64,000 bases of DNA from Phragmites australis (lineage: Eukaryota; Streptophyta; Magnoliopsida; Poales; Poaceae), in NCBI RefSeq assembly GCF_958298935.1, contig NC_084938.1:23169501-23233500 (forward strand), written 5' to 3'. The position numbers and the translations under genes were made by a program. Below are positions 34,767 to 46,564 of the stretch, piece by piece. The notes beneath the pieces are model-generated. The model worked only from the letters and a program-made list of their open reading frames with translations. It had not been told where the DNA came from and ran no database searches. Positions within the stretch are counted from its first letter, which is position 1, and every line of letters begins with the position of its first letter.

Positions 34767-36440
34767 ACGAACAATCCGTAACTTGGTTAGCGAGGCATGT
34801 AACTGGACTTGAGCATGACAAGTAACTGCTGAAGCAAACGTTGGTTGCAGAGTGCAACTGATTTTTCACTGTTCAGCGTCTACCTTTTCATTTTCTTGGT
34901 TGGGGGAGCAAGAAATTTGAGGCCATTTCCATTCACCTCGTCACTGGTTGGTTGTTTCTGGAGTAAAAGAAGATCTTGGACATTTGGTCGCATCGAGTAC
35001 ATGGCTGCTTGTGGACGGAATGAGATATTGAGATCGTCTTCGGTAGCGAGCTGAGCCAACTGATTGTATTTTTCCCGCCGGGTGTGATCGGTAGGATGCA
35101 GTGTTTAATTCACTAGCAGTTTTTGTGTCCTTGTGTATTTTTTTTCCTCAAATTGTACAAAGATTATGTTTGTAGCTTGGGGATTCAGTGAAGAGGTAAT
35201 GAAATCATTGAGATGGGTGGTGTGATCCGATCTAATCCACTGTGCAATTGTGTTCTCTGCTCCGATACTAGATCATTTTGCTTGGACGTTCATCTCATGC
35301 ATACGAAATGTATGTGCTCCTAGTAATACTTGAAGACATAGCTGACGGAAAACATCCCTTGCTTAAGCTTGCTCCCTTCCTCGTCAATATTAAGAATTAA
35401 CAGACAGTTGTCATGACTGATGCCATGCATGTCATGCGACAAACTGAAGATGTCCCCGGTGTTGATCGGGGATCATGCATTCCGTTTTAGGCTAGCAGGA
35501 GTTTCTTTCGTGTCGAAGAGAGATTTGCGTTCAACCGTGCACATCTCCAAGGGCGGGGGTATGCTTGATGCAGCTCCCCTCCTCCAATGGTTTATGCAGA
35601 CCCTATGACAATAAATGCGCGTATTGATATATATATATATATATAATGAGCGATATATAAAAACTAAATAATTTAAAAGCATATTAGCATACAAAATATA
35701 ATTTACAACCTATGGTTATTAATGAAGCATTTTTTCTTGACAGATTTTACCAAATTTAAAATGTTTGTCTTTAATGGTCATAATTTATGTTTCATTACTC
35801 TATTTTTTTTATTGATCTGAGCTCTACCTATTTTCTGTTCTTTATTTTTTTAACAACTTTAATGGTAGACTCATAACAAACTAGTAAATGCAACATTAGG
35901 GCGTTGAATGAATATATGTTACTATCCATTATACGAAAGATGTACATTTATTACTATAGAAGAATTTGTGTATGAATAAGAAAAATAATATTTTTAGTTG
36001 ACCATGAAATATGGATTTATCCACAATTGTATTTTGTTCTTCTAGAGAAATTGAAAATAGATTAACCGGTATTAAGGAAAAATAATTTTTTATAAGGATC
36101 AATTCGATACCTTCTAGAATTGATACAAATTTATCTCTTATCTAGCCCCTATCATCCGATGCTAGCTCCACCCGTGCACATCCAAGACCCAAATACTCCC
36201 TGCGAATGGATCACATCACAGCCCGTGGCAACGCCAACATAGAAGTCAAAACTACGCTGATTCCCAAATATTCAGAAGAGCGCGAGCAGCGCAGGACCGA
36301 AGAATTCTGCGGCGTGCAGGCTCACGCTCTGCATGCACGGTGGCATCTCGGGGCTCCTCTAGTTCTGCGCGCAGCAGCGCCGTGCCAGCCAGACACTGCC
36401 AGCGTCCCGGCCGCGCCCGGTGTCCAATGGATGGTCGCTG
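34767..36440. other. 3' UTR of the 34.1-kb gene and AT-rich intergenic DNA
   Basis: 34767 to about 35210 is probably 3' UTR, with AATGAAA at 35199 as a possible polyadenylation signal. A (TA)n microsatellite occurs at about 35626-35646. 35650-36130 is very AT-rich. 36186-36435 is GC-richer with a 79-codon frame of no recognisable family. Nothing else is supported. Confidence 0.4.
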
Positions 36441-36745
36441 TTTAGGTCTTAGTGTTTCAGTTGAAGATTGTGAAAAACAGCTTATAGATTGTGGATTGTA
36501 AAAAGTTGGATTATAAAATCTGGATTGTAAAAAGCTGAATTGTGGATTGTTAGAATACGGTAGAAAGCAGATTGCTGAATTGTTACAATCTGTGTGTTGG
36601 ATTGTAACAATCCAGCTTTTCCAACTAGCTGTTTGTTTCAGCTTTTAGATTATGATCAGAATCCAGCTTTTACAATCCAGCTGTTTGTTTCAGCTTTTAG
36701 ATTTTGATCATAATCCAGATTCTATAATCTGAAACAGACATACCT
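36441..36745. mobile_element. MITE-like element with TTTCAG ends
   Basis: About 300 bp of AT-rich, self-complementary sequence. The left part reads GTGTTTCAGTTGAAG, and the right end reverse complemented TGTCTGTTTCAGATTATAG. Inside, a roughly 57-bp segment with GCTGTTTGTTTCAGCTTTTAGATT occurs twice in tandem (about 36616-36720). No clean target duplication found, so the borders are approximate. Confidence 0.55.
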
Positions 36746-37646
36746 CTACATGTCGGCCTTTCGGATGCAATTGTGGTGCCGCCTGCTCCGTCCGCCTCGC
36801 TCTGTGCTCCTCCTACAATGCACACAGACGCACGGGTAAAACTATAAGACATCATGCAGGCTAAAGCCGGCGATCTCATCTTTGGACTGTATTATTTCAA
36901 CTCTGACATCTCTACTCCTCTATTATATTATAATTAAGATAATTCTTTATACTCGCAAAGAAAAGAAAAGCAAGTACCATCTCTTAAAAAAAAGATAAAG
37001 AGCGTGTACTTACATATCATCTGAACCCATCTTTTTCTCTAAAAGGTATGAATGTCGTGGCTGCCCTGACTGCAGCTTGGGACCTGGCCTCGCGACAAAA
37101 ATACAAGTGTTTCCGTGCAGAGAGATATCTGCTCTTTTTTTGTGCGAGAGAGAAATCTGCTGGGCGGCAGGCAGGGGAGGTCCACCTGGGTCGACCGTCG
37201 ACTGCTGCTCTGCCATGGCGCCTGGCACGAGGAAAAGGCTCATAAGGTATCTTTAACAGAAACTCTAAAAATACACCTCTTATAACACTATTATAGTATC
37301 TCCTATCATTATTACAGTATCTTCTATTTTTTCTATCTCCAACAGACACTCTATTTCCTACATTCCTTTACTCTCCTCCTCCCCTCGGACCCACAGGTCA
37401 GCCTCAATATACAGTGATGTGGGCTGCTGCATTGTGCCGCAACTTTGCCGCCGAAAAATGCGAGCGGCATTCCTGTAGCACCAAATGCCGCTTCTGTTGG
37501 AGTGCTGCGACGTGCGCTGCAAACGGCAAAAGCTGAGGTGGCAGCCAGCACAGTAGTTTAGAGTCTCGTTTGCCGCTTCTCTTGGAGACGGCCGATTGTA
37601 CTCTTGAACGCCAATCTCCCCAAAGGCCGATGGCCCACGCGATGCC
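36746..37646. other. Unassigned intergenic DNA
   Basis: No supported gene. 37240-37580 contains TCTCCAACAGACACTCTA and, at the other end, its partial inverse CTCTTGGAGA, a layout common in small grass MITEs, but the ends could not be fixed. Confidence 0.35.
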
Positions 37647-37655
37647 GCGCGTGCC

Positions 37656-37947
37656 GAGTTTTTTTTTTACATTTTCTAATTTAAAAAATTAAATAAATAG
37701 ATTTTAGATTGAAAGTTTTTTAAAATAGATGCTTACCGCTCTTTTAAAGGGCTGCAGCCCTTTCAGAGGACGGTAAGAATACCACGATAGCAAACGCAGG
37801 TCTGCTTTGTCACCGTTGCATCCTTACTGTCATTTGAAAGGGCTGCAGTCTTTTGAGAGGACGGTAAACGTCTATTTTTAAAAAAATTTCATCTAAAATC
37901 TATTTATTTAATTTTTTAAGCTAGAAAATATAAAAATAAAAAAACTC
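37656..37947. mobile_element. MULE foldback element A (292 bp)
   Basis: Starts GAGTTTTTTTTTTACATTTT and ends AAAAAAACTC. The two halves are inverted repeats of about 130 bp each (AT-rich arms, then ATGCTTACCG, then AAGGGCTGCAG). A perfect 9-bp duplication GCGCGTGCC flanks it (37647-37655 and 37948-37956), the hallmark of Mutator-like elements. No coding capacity. Confidence 0.88.
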
Positions 37948-38173
37948 GCGCGTGCCAGTGGATCCCTGCGCTCCCGAGCCCCGGTACATCAGTCGGATCA
38001 AGAGTTCTCGGAGGACAACAGACAGGAGGAGCGATGCAAGCCGACAAGTGCTGGGAAAAGGAGAGGAGTGAACGGATGGGGCAGCGCGCTGCTCGGCCAT
38101 TGAGCAGTGGTGAGGCCGTCAGGCCACGCTCGTGCTGGGCCAAGAAGCAGGAAAGATTTGTCTAACATTTGAC

Positions 38174-39658
38174 GAGTTTTTTATATTTTCTAACATAAGT
38201 AATTAAATAAATATATCATGATGAAAATATTTGTAAAATTAGACGTCTACTGCTATCTCATATGTGGTAAGGTCCCTACTGCGCTCTAAGAGGGTGGTAA
38301 GGTGCCACCGTGGTAATAAACAATACCCACCTTTTTTTTCCTAATTTTCCTACTTTCCTCTTTCTCTATTTGGTCAGTAGGGTTGTCGGCCTCCAAAATC
38401 TACGAAACTTTTTCTATAGTGCCTATAATTTATGATGAATTTATTTTAAAATAATTCACCTCAATACCCATGTAGGTTTAAAAAAAAACTCCAAAGAAGA
38501 CTACTTTTATAACTTCTAGAAATTTTTAAGGCCTTAAAAAATTCCCAAAAATCTACAAAAATTCACTAACATTCCTCTCATGTGTCTTAATAATATCAAA
38601 AAATATTTAAACCTAGGTTATTGGTGAAAAAGTGAGTTATTTTTGCAATGCTCCATTTATATGCATTTTTATCATTTCATGTGATATTATCTTTTTTAAT
38701 TCAATTTGAATTTAAATATATTAAAATATGTACAAATTCATCCGAACTCTTTACGGAATACATATACAAAGTACATGAGTACATGAGTCCACTCGAATAA
38801 CTCTGTAGTTATTTATCGTAGGTTTGAGCACTATCGTGAAGCGGTCTAGCCGTACGAAGTTATCAGGGAAATCTTCTCGGCTGAAGGATATTATGGTGTT
38901 CGACCACCTCACGGCCTGATGAATGTGCACAAAATTACATAAGAGTTTGGATGATTTTGTGAAGATACTTGTCCGGATACCCCTTTTTTTATTTTATGTC
39001 ACACCCTAATTTGTGCATGTTCATATGTATATGTATTCCATAAGAGTTTGGATAAATTTGTGCTTGTTTGAATTCAAATTGAATTAAAAAGATAATATCA
39101 CATGAAATGATAAAAATGCATATAAATAAAGCATTGCAAAGGAACTCACTTTCAACAAATAACCTATGGTTGGAAATAATTTTAGATATTATTAAGACAC
39201 ATGAGCGGAATATTAGTGAATTTTCTCAGATTTTTGCGATTTTCTATGGCTTAAAAATTGCTAGAAGTTCTAAAAATAGCCATATTTGGAGTTTTTATTT
39301 TGAAACTTACACTAGGTATTGATGTGAATTCTTTTAAAATGGATTCAGCATGAATTATAAGCTCTACAGAAAAAGTTTCATGGATTTTAGAGCCTGACAA
39401 CCCCACTGCCTAAATAGAGAAAGAAAAAAAAAAGAGAAAAATTAGAAAAAAGGATGGGTACTGTTCATCTGAGCCTAACCACTAATTAGAGGGCGGTAAG
39501 AGTTGGACCTATGATGGTGGCATTTTACCGCCCTCTATAAGGGTGGTAGGCATCTTACCGCCCTATGAAAGGGCGATACATGCTTACTTTTGCAAATATT
39601 TTCATCGAGAGTATATTATTTAACTATTTATGTTAGAAAATAAAAAAATAAAAAAATC
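38174..39658. mobile_element. MULE foldback element B (1485 bp)
   Basis: Starts GAGTTTTTTATATTTTCTAA and ends with an inverted copy (..TTAGAAAATAAAAAAAT). The arms of about 600-650 bp (38174 to about 38770, and about 39010-39658) are imperfect inverted repeats over their whole length; I matched blocks such as TGCATTTTTATCATTTCATG with their complements. The flanks ACATTTGAC and ACTTTTGAT agree at 7 of 9 positions, an eroded MULE duplication. Shares end sequence and TTACCGCCCT-type motifs with element A, 226 bp to the left. No transposase. Confidence 0.82.
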
Positions 39659-39667
39659 ACTTTTGAT

Positions 39668-40617
39668 GCAATCGTGGACGGTCGCTTCGGTCAGCGATCC
39701 AGACCGACCATAGAGAAGCCCACATACCAATGCACCTTCTCGGCCCATAAGACCCGTTCTAGTTGGCAATTAATAGTTACAAATTTACACGTATGTTTGA
39801 ACATTTGCAATATTAGGCTACTATCGCCTGTTCACCGATGATAGCAAGGTCTCACCTCATAAATAGGTGACATCTTATGGGCCCCACGGTTAAACCAGCC
39901 CGATAGATTTTAATAATGGCAGTGACTTGATGGCCACGTGTAAGTGTCACTCATTCATCGAGCGAGATCTCGCCCTCGCCCAGTGGACGAGCGAGATATC
40001 CCTCGCAACACCCCTGGTGTGCCCACCCAAAAGGTGTCACCCTTGTTCGGGCAAGACCTCTCAGTTATAGAAGGGCACCGTATGCTCTCGGTCGATGTTA
40101 GCAAGTCATTTGAGTCGCAATCCAGCTGAGAGAGGAAGAAGAGAGTGCAGAGAGAGGGAGGAGAGGGGAGGGGAGGGAGGGAGGGAGGGAAAATAGGAGG
40201 CGAAGTCCTGACGGAGGGAAAATGTATGTTTTTTAATTCCATTTTTTACAAACCTGGTAGGGTAGCCACTAGTTTTAGGTTTTGACATAGGTTAGAGGTT
40301 AGATCTAGGGTTTAGACGTAGGTTAGAATATAGATCTAGGTTTAGAACTAGGGTTAGACATAGTTTATCAATTAGATCTAGTTTGTACGTATATTTAAGC
40401 AATTATATATAGTATTTTGACATAGGTTAGGTGTTAGATGTAGGATTTAGATGTAGTGTAGACAGAACTTTAGTAATAGATGTAGGATTTAGAGGTTTTT
40501 TATGCAACGACCCAGAGATTTTTTGTTACAATGTATATTAACTGTTGGCCCATGTTTTTAATCAATGATGCATTATTGTAGATGTAGATTTACATATGTT
40601 TTTTTTCTGTCAGAATA
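39668..40617. other. Unassigned DNA before the MULE transposase
   Basis: 39940-40130 is GC-richer with no recognisable protein. A (GAGGG)n-like purine run lies at 40140-40190. 40260-40500 carries a loose tandem repeat of TAGGTTAGA..TAGATCTAGG-like units, about 25-40 bp each. It may be the 5' end of the transposon whose gene follows, but no terminal repeats were found. Confidence 0.4.
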
Positions 40618-42290
40618 ATGGTAGGATTTTATGTTGATGGTTGGCAAGTATGCCGGATAAGTGGAAATCTAGGATTTTTATGGGGATACTAAAATATTTT
40701 ATGGTCCGGAAGGGGTAGTACTTTCGATTTTGTAGTCAATGAACAAGGGTATTTCCAAACCTATGCAAAAGAGTGTTGGACATTTGTATGACTGGTCGAT
40801 GCAGGGTTTCAAAATAGACCTCGATGTTCAACAGATGACCATTAGCATTGTGGGTACCGTAGGAGAGATGGTGTGTACTTGCTCAGAAAAAATTAAGTAT
40901 GGAGGGTGTACCTGCAGGATGTAGTAGAAAAATGTTGAACACCTATGTTGCTTGTGCAATAGAAGAATAAGGAGGGAGTTTGCAAGATGTGGGGTGGGAG
41001 GTATGCGAAGGAGGAGGGTGATGAGAAGGAGGATAATGAGAATGGCAAACTAAATGTTGTAGAGTCATCGGATGACCCGATTAAACCCATTGGTGAGGCA
41101 GACGAGGGGGAATAAATCCCTTCTCTAATTGAACAAATGGAACTGGATAATCTTCAGACTAACGAAACTCTTGAGTATGACATGTCGGATGATGAGGACG
41201 ATGTGTCTGTTCTCACGGATTGGAACAATCCCAACTTTAACAACCTTGTGGTGAATGAGGAGAATTAGGTGTCCTAGGAGTATACGCAGAATGAAGTGAA
41301 TGAGGGAGCTAGGTACACTACCAATCAGGCCATGAAGGATGATGTAACTCAATGAGTGACATTGCTTTGATGATAGCTTTATGTTATGAAGTCAAGGAAG
41401 AAGGAATATGATGTGAAGTGCGTGAAGGAGGGTTGCTCGTGGCGAGTGCATGGCTTCAAAGGGAAGTGGGTTGGGTATTGGGAGGTGTTGATTGTGGTGG
41501 ACAACACTTGCACGCTGGACGAACTTAAGTCCAACCACAGGAACATTACCTCAGCCTTAATTGTCAATATGATGTATATCCAGATTGTGAACAATTTGAA
41601 ATATAAACTAGAGTTCATAATCAGGGCAATTGAGAAAAAGTGCAAGTACACTATCAGCTACATCAAGGCTTAGAGGGCTTAGAGGAAGACAATTAAGATG
41701 AGGTTTAGGACCTACAAAGTGTCATATGATAATCTTCCACACTTGTTGCAAATCATTGCTCAAAGGAACTCGGGGATGTATTATGACACTGATAAGTACC
41801 CATTGCAGTCTGAACCTGGCAAGTATGTCCTCAAGCGATGATTTGTTGCCTTAGGACCATGTATTAAAGCTTTTGAGCATTGTCGACATATCCTCTGTAC
41901 AGATAGCATTTTTCTTACTGGCATGTATAAGGGATATATCTTGACTGCTATTTGGTTTGATGGGAACAACCAAGTGCTACCGTTGGTCTTTGCATTTGTG
42001 GAGATTGGAGAGTGAGAACACCAAAAGTTGATATTTGTTCATGTACTGTGTCAAGATAATAATTGTGGGTGCTCGGTCAGACGTGTCTTATACATGACTG
42101 GTATGCAAGGATGCTCAAGGCTATTCAGGATCTGCAGAATGGTACACAGGATAGCGTGATGAGTTTTGTGTGGCTATATCTGCATAGTAGGTGGTACACA
42201 AGGCATCTGGGTGCAAACTTCTTCCGGTAATTCAAGAATAAGAACCTCTTGAACATAGTCAGAACCAACAACGGAAGTTTGATGCACTTT
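40618..42290 (+). pseudogene. Mutator-like (MURA-type) transposase relic
   Basis: Read through several frame changes. It starts MVGFYVDGW.., followed by an acidic region with YDMSDDEDDVSVL. Next is the MURA N-terminal zinc-binding-like block CVKEGCSWRVHGFKGKWVGYW and HRNITS, then ISYIKA, YKVSYDNLPHLL, ALGPCIKAFEHCRHIL. The catalytic region reads CTDSIFLTGMYKG, followed by FDGNNQVLPLVFAFVE. The C-terminal block HLGANFFR*FKNKNLL and, one frame over, QNQQRKFDALWKF completes the usual MURA order. Numerous stops. An intact protein would be a DDE-type cut-and-paste transposase. Confidence 0.85.
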
Positions 42291-43267
42291 GGAAGTTCGA
42301 GGCCGTCTTTCACCCAATCTGCTGACCCCTACTATGGCGGCACCTCGGTGAGGCAGTCCCTCACCACGGGCAATGACCCGCACTGCAGTGGCACCTCAGC
42401 AAGGCACTCATTCTCTAGCATCAGTGACCCCCACTACAACATCATAGCGTCGAGGCCATTCTTCACCGGTGCCTTCCTCCGTGGACACTAGTCCTTCGTC
42501 TTCTAGCGTCCTTGCCTCATGTACGACACTCGCTTCATGACCAATTGTTATGTATCTAATGCTTTATTGGTGCTAACATATTTCCTTCATTGTTCCATGT
42601 GCAGAGATCGACAATATCAGGGATGTAGAGGCACAAGGTAGCTACATGGAGATATTCATCAGGGATGGTTCTCAGGTCCTTGGGTATGTCTACATCTTCA
42701 GTCAAGTTGACGAGCTTGGTGCTTCGTAGCTACCTGGCGCGCCACTTACGAGGACACAGGGCACCAAGGGTGGCTACACACCTCCACTGTCCGCTGGACG
42801 GCCTGCGCAAATGATCGTTCCACCGGACCCGCTTACGTACTCAATACCACGTGAGAGCCCAAAGGCATGAGATCTTGAGGGCGAGTGAGACCAAGGGGGT
42901 CGTCCCTAAGAGGAATGCAACCTTTAGGCTACAATGATATTGTTAGTGTCATGGTACAATGTTATTGTTGGTGTCATGTTACTATGTTATTGTCAGTGTA
43001 ATACTACTATCTTGATGCTACTATGTTATTATCCATGTCATAATATCTTTAATGCACCATGTTATTATTCTGTGATGCTAGTCGGAATATAGAGTCATAC
43101 CATAAGCATTCCATAACAATAATAAAAAAACACATGGCATGTACGATACCCCTAGTGGTGTACCGGAGTTTCGCCTAACATGTCTTAGAGAATGTAAAAG
43201 GGCATAGATCGATGGTATGATACACAAATAACAACGATGTCCTAACAGTGGTTCTAATCCTATTGAC
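42291..43267 (+). other. Region downstream of the MULE transposase
   Basis: 42291-42490 encodes a short degenerate repeat (ADPYYGGTS, NDPHCSGTS, SDPHYN), unit about 18-20 codons, in frame with the 42249 segment; I do not recognise the family. 42600-42870 may hold a further exon after a TGTGCAG acceptor. 42920-43070 has a tandem-like array of GTCATGNTACNATGTTATTG units. None can be named. Confidence 0.35.
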
Positions 43268-43880
43268 TTAGAGTGAACTGTGAGTAGGCTGCTGAGTCCC
43301 AATATGCCCCATCACCATATTGCATTGACGGAGGAGGAGGTGGGGAGGAGTGTCCCTATTGTGGCATGGGTAGGAGCACCGTGGATCGATGCATACAGTA
43401 TGATCCTCGATGCGTATTACAGGAGGATTTGGCATATTCTTCACCTCCCTCTGCAAATCGAAGATTTGGTCTCGCACGTGGTGGATGTAATCTTGGATAT
43501 GCTGCAAAACAGGAGGATCAACCCATCTTGTGTATTGGTAATTGTCGGGATCATCGTCCGAGGCCTACAAAAATGTGAAGGTCACAATCTAGAATGTTTT
43601 TAAAAAAGTGATACTGACATTCATGGTGATATGGTTCTCACCCTCCCAAGAGAACATTAGAAGAACCGACGCCCTCCATAAATGCTCTCATCGTACATCT
43701 GAACAACACAGTCGTAGCCATAGGAGCACTTGGGGCACAACTCATTCAGGTGCTCGTAAATCCTCAGGTGACTTGGAGAACAAAAATTACTCCTATCCTG
43801 CAAAGGGAATTTGTAGAGAGGTTCGTCGTACTCAGTTGGACCAAATGAACCATCCCATCTCACCATTGGCCACCCCACCC
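43268..43880 (-). pseudogene. GRF-type zinc-finger gene fragment, copy 1
   Basis: Two exon-like parts. The first (43880 to about 43657) reads ..YEHLNELCPKCSYGYDCVVQMYDESIYGGRRFF, the CVVQM.DE..GGRRFF core of plant GRF-type zinc-finger proteins. The second (about 43563-43268), after a TTTTTGTAG acceptor, reads NYQYTRWVDPPVLQHIQDYI, then a coiled-coil heptad region (HHVRDQIFDLQREVKNM) and a Cys/His/Pro tail. The WVDPP after the finger is the expected continuation. A stop immediately follows RRFF if unspliced. Such genes are repeated widely in grass genomes, often within transposons. Probably not functional. Confidence 0.68.
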
Positions 43881-44339
43881 CTAGCCTCCATTGATCGCTA
43901 TCGCTTAGTTTGAAGATACATGAGGCTTTTATAGATGCGTGGTAGCACCATTGCTCCTTTTACCGCGGCATAATTGTTTTTGTTGCACCATATAGGTCTT
44001 GTATTTTCATCCAAAAGGATTTGGCATACTGCAACTATTTTTGTATCGCATATTCCATCCTTTCGCTTGATAATTGTTTACTCTTGCCGTCTCAAAATAA
44101 GTCATCATGGATTCCTGGAGGAATCGCCCCATGGCAGTGCCACAATGACATGGGCGTCCATTGGGCATGTGTGGCGACTGAGCTCGAATGTTGACATCAT
44201 TCGAGGTTGAGACTTTTTGTAGGAGGTTCTTCATGTGTCTGGAGCTTGACAATGATTTCATGGTGCGTCTCTCTTTTGCCTTTCACCCACACCTCCCAAC
44301 TGTAAACTCTGAGTTTATTATCCTAAGCCATGTCATTTC

Positions 44340-44690
44340 AAGGAATTGATCAACCTTTTCATGCCACCGTACAATACGGGCTACAGAGGCTGAAATCAAA
44401 CGTGAGTATGAGATTAGGATGGAGGAAGCATGACAACGACAGGAGACATGGCATGAGCGCCAACAAGAATATCAACGTGAACAAGAATGCAAGCGATAGG
44501 CCGAGAAACTTCAGAGGCTTGAGGATGAACATCATCTCCAATAGGACATTCTAAGGAGGCAGGAGGCCAGTTTTCTAAGGCGTGGGGAAGAACTACAAAG
44601 GCGTTAAGTAGTCCTGCGTCGACAAGAAGAGGTTGAGTGTGAAGCGGCACATCAATGAAGAGGGAGACATCCCTTGTCCACTCATTAGAA
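44340..44690 (+). pseudogene. Coiled-coil gene fragment (GRF-associated type)
   Basis: One frame with four or five internal stops reads ATEAEIKREYEIRMEEA, QRQETWHERQQEYQREQ, AEKLQRLEDEHH and RRQEASFLRRGEELQRR: a Glu/Arg/Gln-rich coiled coil like the one after the GRF finger at 49260-49500. The stops arise mostly at CAG/TGG-like codons. Degenerate exon, no start. Confidence 0.55.
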
Positions 44691-44824
44691 GTATTTTCTT
44701 ATCTGCATCGATATAATATTACCGTCAACTTTGTGTTACCCGTAGACATTCAACTGTGATAATAAAATTGACGGCTTGTACTATCACTCCTCACATTAGT
44801 AAACCTAGACTCCATTTTTAGACC

Positions 44825-44965
44825 TAGCCTTTTCAAACTTAGTCATTTTGGATCTTGCCTTTTCAAACCTAACCTTTTCAGAAGTAGGCTTTTCAGACGT
44901 AAGCTTTTCAGACATATGCTTTACAGAAGTAGGCTTTTTAGAAGTAAGCTTTCCAGTAGACATGA
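44825..44965. repeat. 15-bp minisatellite
   Basis: About nine degenerate copies of a 15-bp unit near GGCTTTTCAGAAGTA, seen as CTTTTCAGACGTAAG, CTTTTCAGACATATG, CTTTACAGAAGTAGG and others. In one frame it encodes a five-residue FSxVx repeat. It lies upstream of the next GRF-like fragment. Confidence 0.75.
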
Positions 44966-45029
44966 CCAATCCTTACAGCAGAATCAACTACTTTCCCAGA
45001 GCCGATTTTCGTGAACTTAGTTCATGCAC

Positions 45030-45210
45030 CGACACGAAACCGCAAAACCACTAGCCTCAACTACCGCAACTCCGACCAAAATGACATCTGATCCTTTTCC
45101 CAAGAAATACTTGCCGGATACTACATCTGATGGGGACGAAGTGGCTACATGCTGGTGTGGTGACCTTTGTAGGGTGATGATGCGGGCAACACCAAGGTAT
45201 CTCCCAATCA
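45030..45210 (+). pseudogene. GRF-type zinc-finger N-terminal fragment
   Basis: The frame reads ..KKYLPDTTSDGDEVATCWCGDLCRVMMR. The CWCGDLC motif is the first half of a GRF-type zinc finger and matches CFCGDLC at 48990. The rest of the finger is not found downstream; sequence after 45340 is unrelated, followed by an LTR. Confidence 0.55.
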
Positions 45211-45340
45211 TCGGGCGATGTCAAGGTGTCGTTCAGTTAGAGAGCAACACCTTCTATGCCAGGTCAGCGGCCAGCCACGTCAAGGTGTCGTTCATTCATG
45301 GGGCGAGACCTTGCTCTCTTCCGATAAACCGACAACAATA

Positions 45341-45552
45341 GCCTAGTCTTGCAAAAATTTTAAATGGACATATGATTATATATATATATATATATATGAA
45401 AACTAGTCTGTACTCCGGGAGTACATACTCCCTACTATGATATACCACATAAATGAACTGGATATACTCCTTTATCACTATGGGTATAGTTATATACTCA
45501 TTCTAAGATACTCGGATGTCTCTGTGCTCAACGTATATTTTTAAAACCAAAA
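45341..45552. other. Unassigned AT-rich stretch with (TA)n
   Basis: Contains a TA dinucleotide run at about 45377-45398 and the near-palindrome ACTCCGGGAGT. No gene. It may be flank of the LTR that follows. Confidence 0.4.
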
Positions 45553-46293
45553 ATTGAGAGACACAATCACTCACGGACACCGGGAATAAGGGCAGAGTTG
45601 TCTGAGACCGGAGTCTCTGGGTTAGCCCGGATACTCCGGATTTTGTTAGTGTTCTGTAGTCTCCGAGTAAGATTCTGAGAGAAGGTCTTTGTTTGGCTTA
45701 AAGTTTGAGCACGGAGTCTCCGGATTTTGGTGGTGTCCCGGAGTCTCCAAGTGAGACTTCGAGAGAGAGTCTCTGTCTGGGATAAAATCCTGAGCCCGAA
45801 GTTTCCGAGCTAGCCCATATACTCCGGATACTGCCAGTATCCCAGAGTCTCTGAGTGAGACTCTGAGAAAGAGTCTCTATCTGTCGAAGGTGCTAAAGCC
45901 GGAGTCTCCGAGTTGGTCCGGAGTCTCCGGGTCCTGAAGCTTCCGGACCCTCTGGGCATCCTCCGGATTTAGTTATTGGCCGTTTCACAAGTGTTACTCA
46001 GAGTCTCCGGGTGAACCTAGATACTCTAGGTTACTGTAAAGTCTTGTAACGGCTAATTTCTGACAGGGTTGATGCGTGTATTTTTGTGCTACCCGAAGTC
46101 TCTAGGTGAACCCGGATACTCCGGGTCTATTCGAAAAGCACTGTAATAGCTAGTTTTTGGGGGAAAGGTATAAATACCTCTTCACCCCCTCCATTCAATG
46201 CTGCTACTACCTGCGAACAAACCTCCTTAAAAGCATTCAATATCCCTCCCAAACCCCTCTAGTGCTTTGATCTTTGAAAGATTTGAGAGCTAG

Positions 46294-46564
46294 TGATGAG
46301 GACATCACTCTTTTGGATACACACACACCGAATATTCCTCCAACACTAGGTCCATTGACACGAGCTCGTGCACGTCAACTAAATCATGAGGTGAGCTCGT
46401 TCCTTAGTGTTCCTTTATATTTTGATGAGGATGGGATGCTACTGAATAATTGTGATGTATTGCTACTTAGGAACACGGGAGAAGAACAGCATGGGCGCCC
46501 AAGCCAAGGTGGAGGCCCAATCCAGTTTGAGTCCGTTTCGGAGTCCAGGACCAGTCCGCACTAA
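46294..46564 (+). pseudogene. LTR-encoded integrase C-terminal tail
   Basis: The first 271 bp of the solo LTR hold an open frame (starting upstream at 46274) that reads DEDITLLDT.., [19 protein letters not shown] and ends ..SRTSPH with a stop at 46562. It parallels the gag-pol tail and the LTR frame at 12090-12399 ([12 protein letters not shown]..). Without its pol gene it is only a relic, but it shows that the LTR of this family is coding. Confidence 0.75.

Noticed and set aside
45377..45398. (TA)n run as an origin or regulatory site
   Set aside because: Simple microsatellite, as is the one at about 35626-35646; no further evidence of function.
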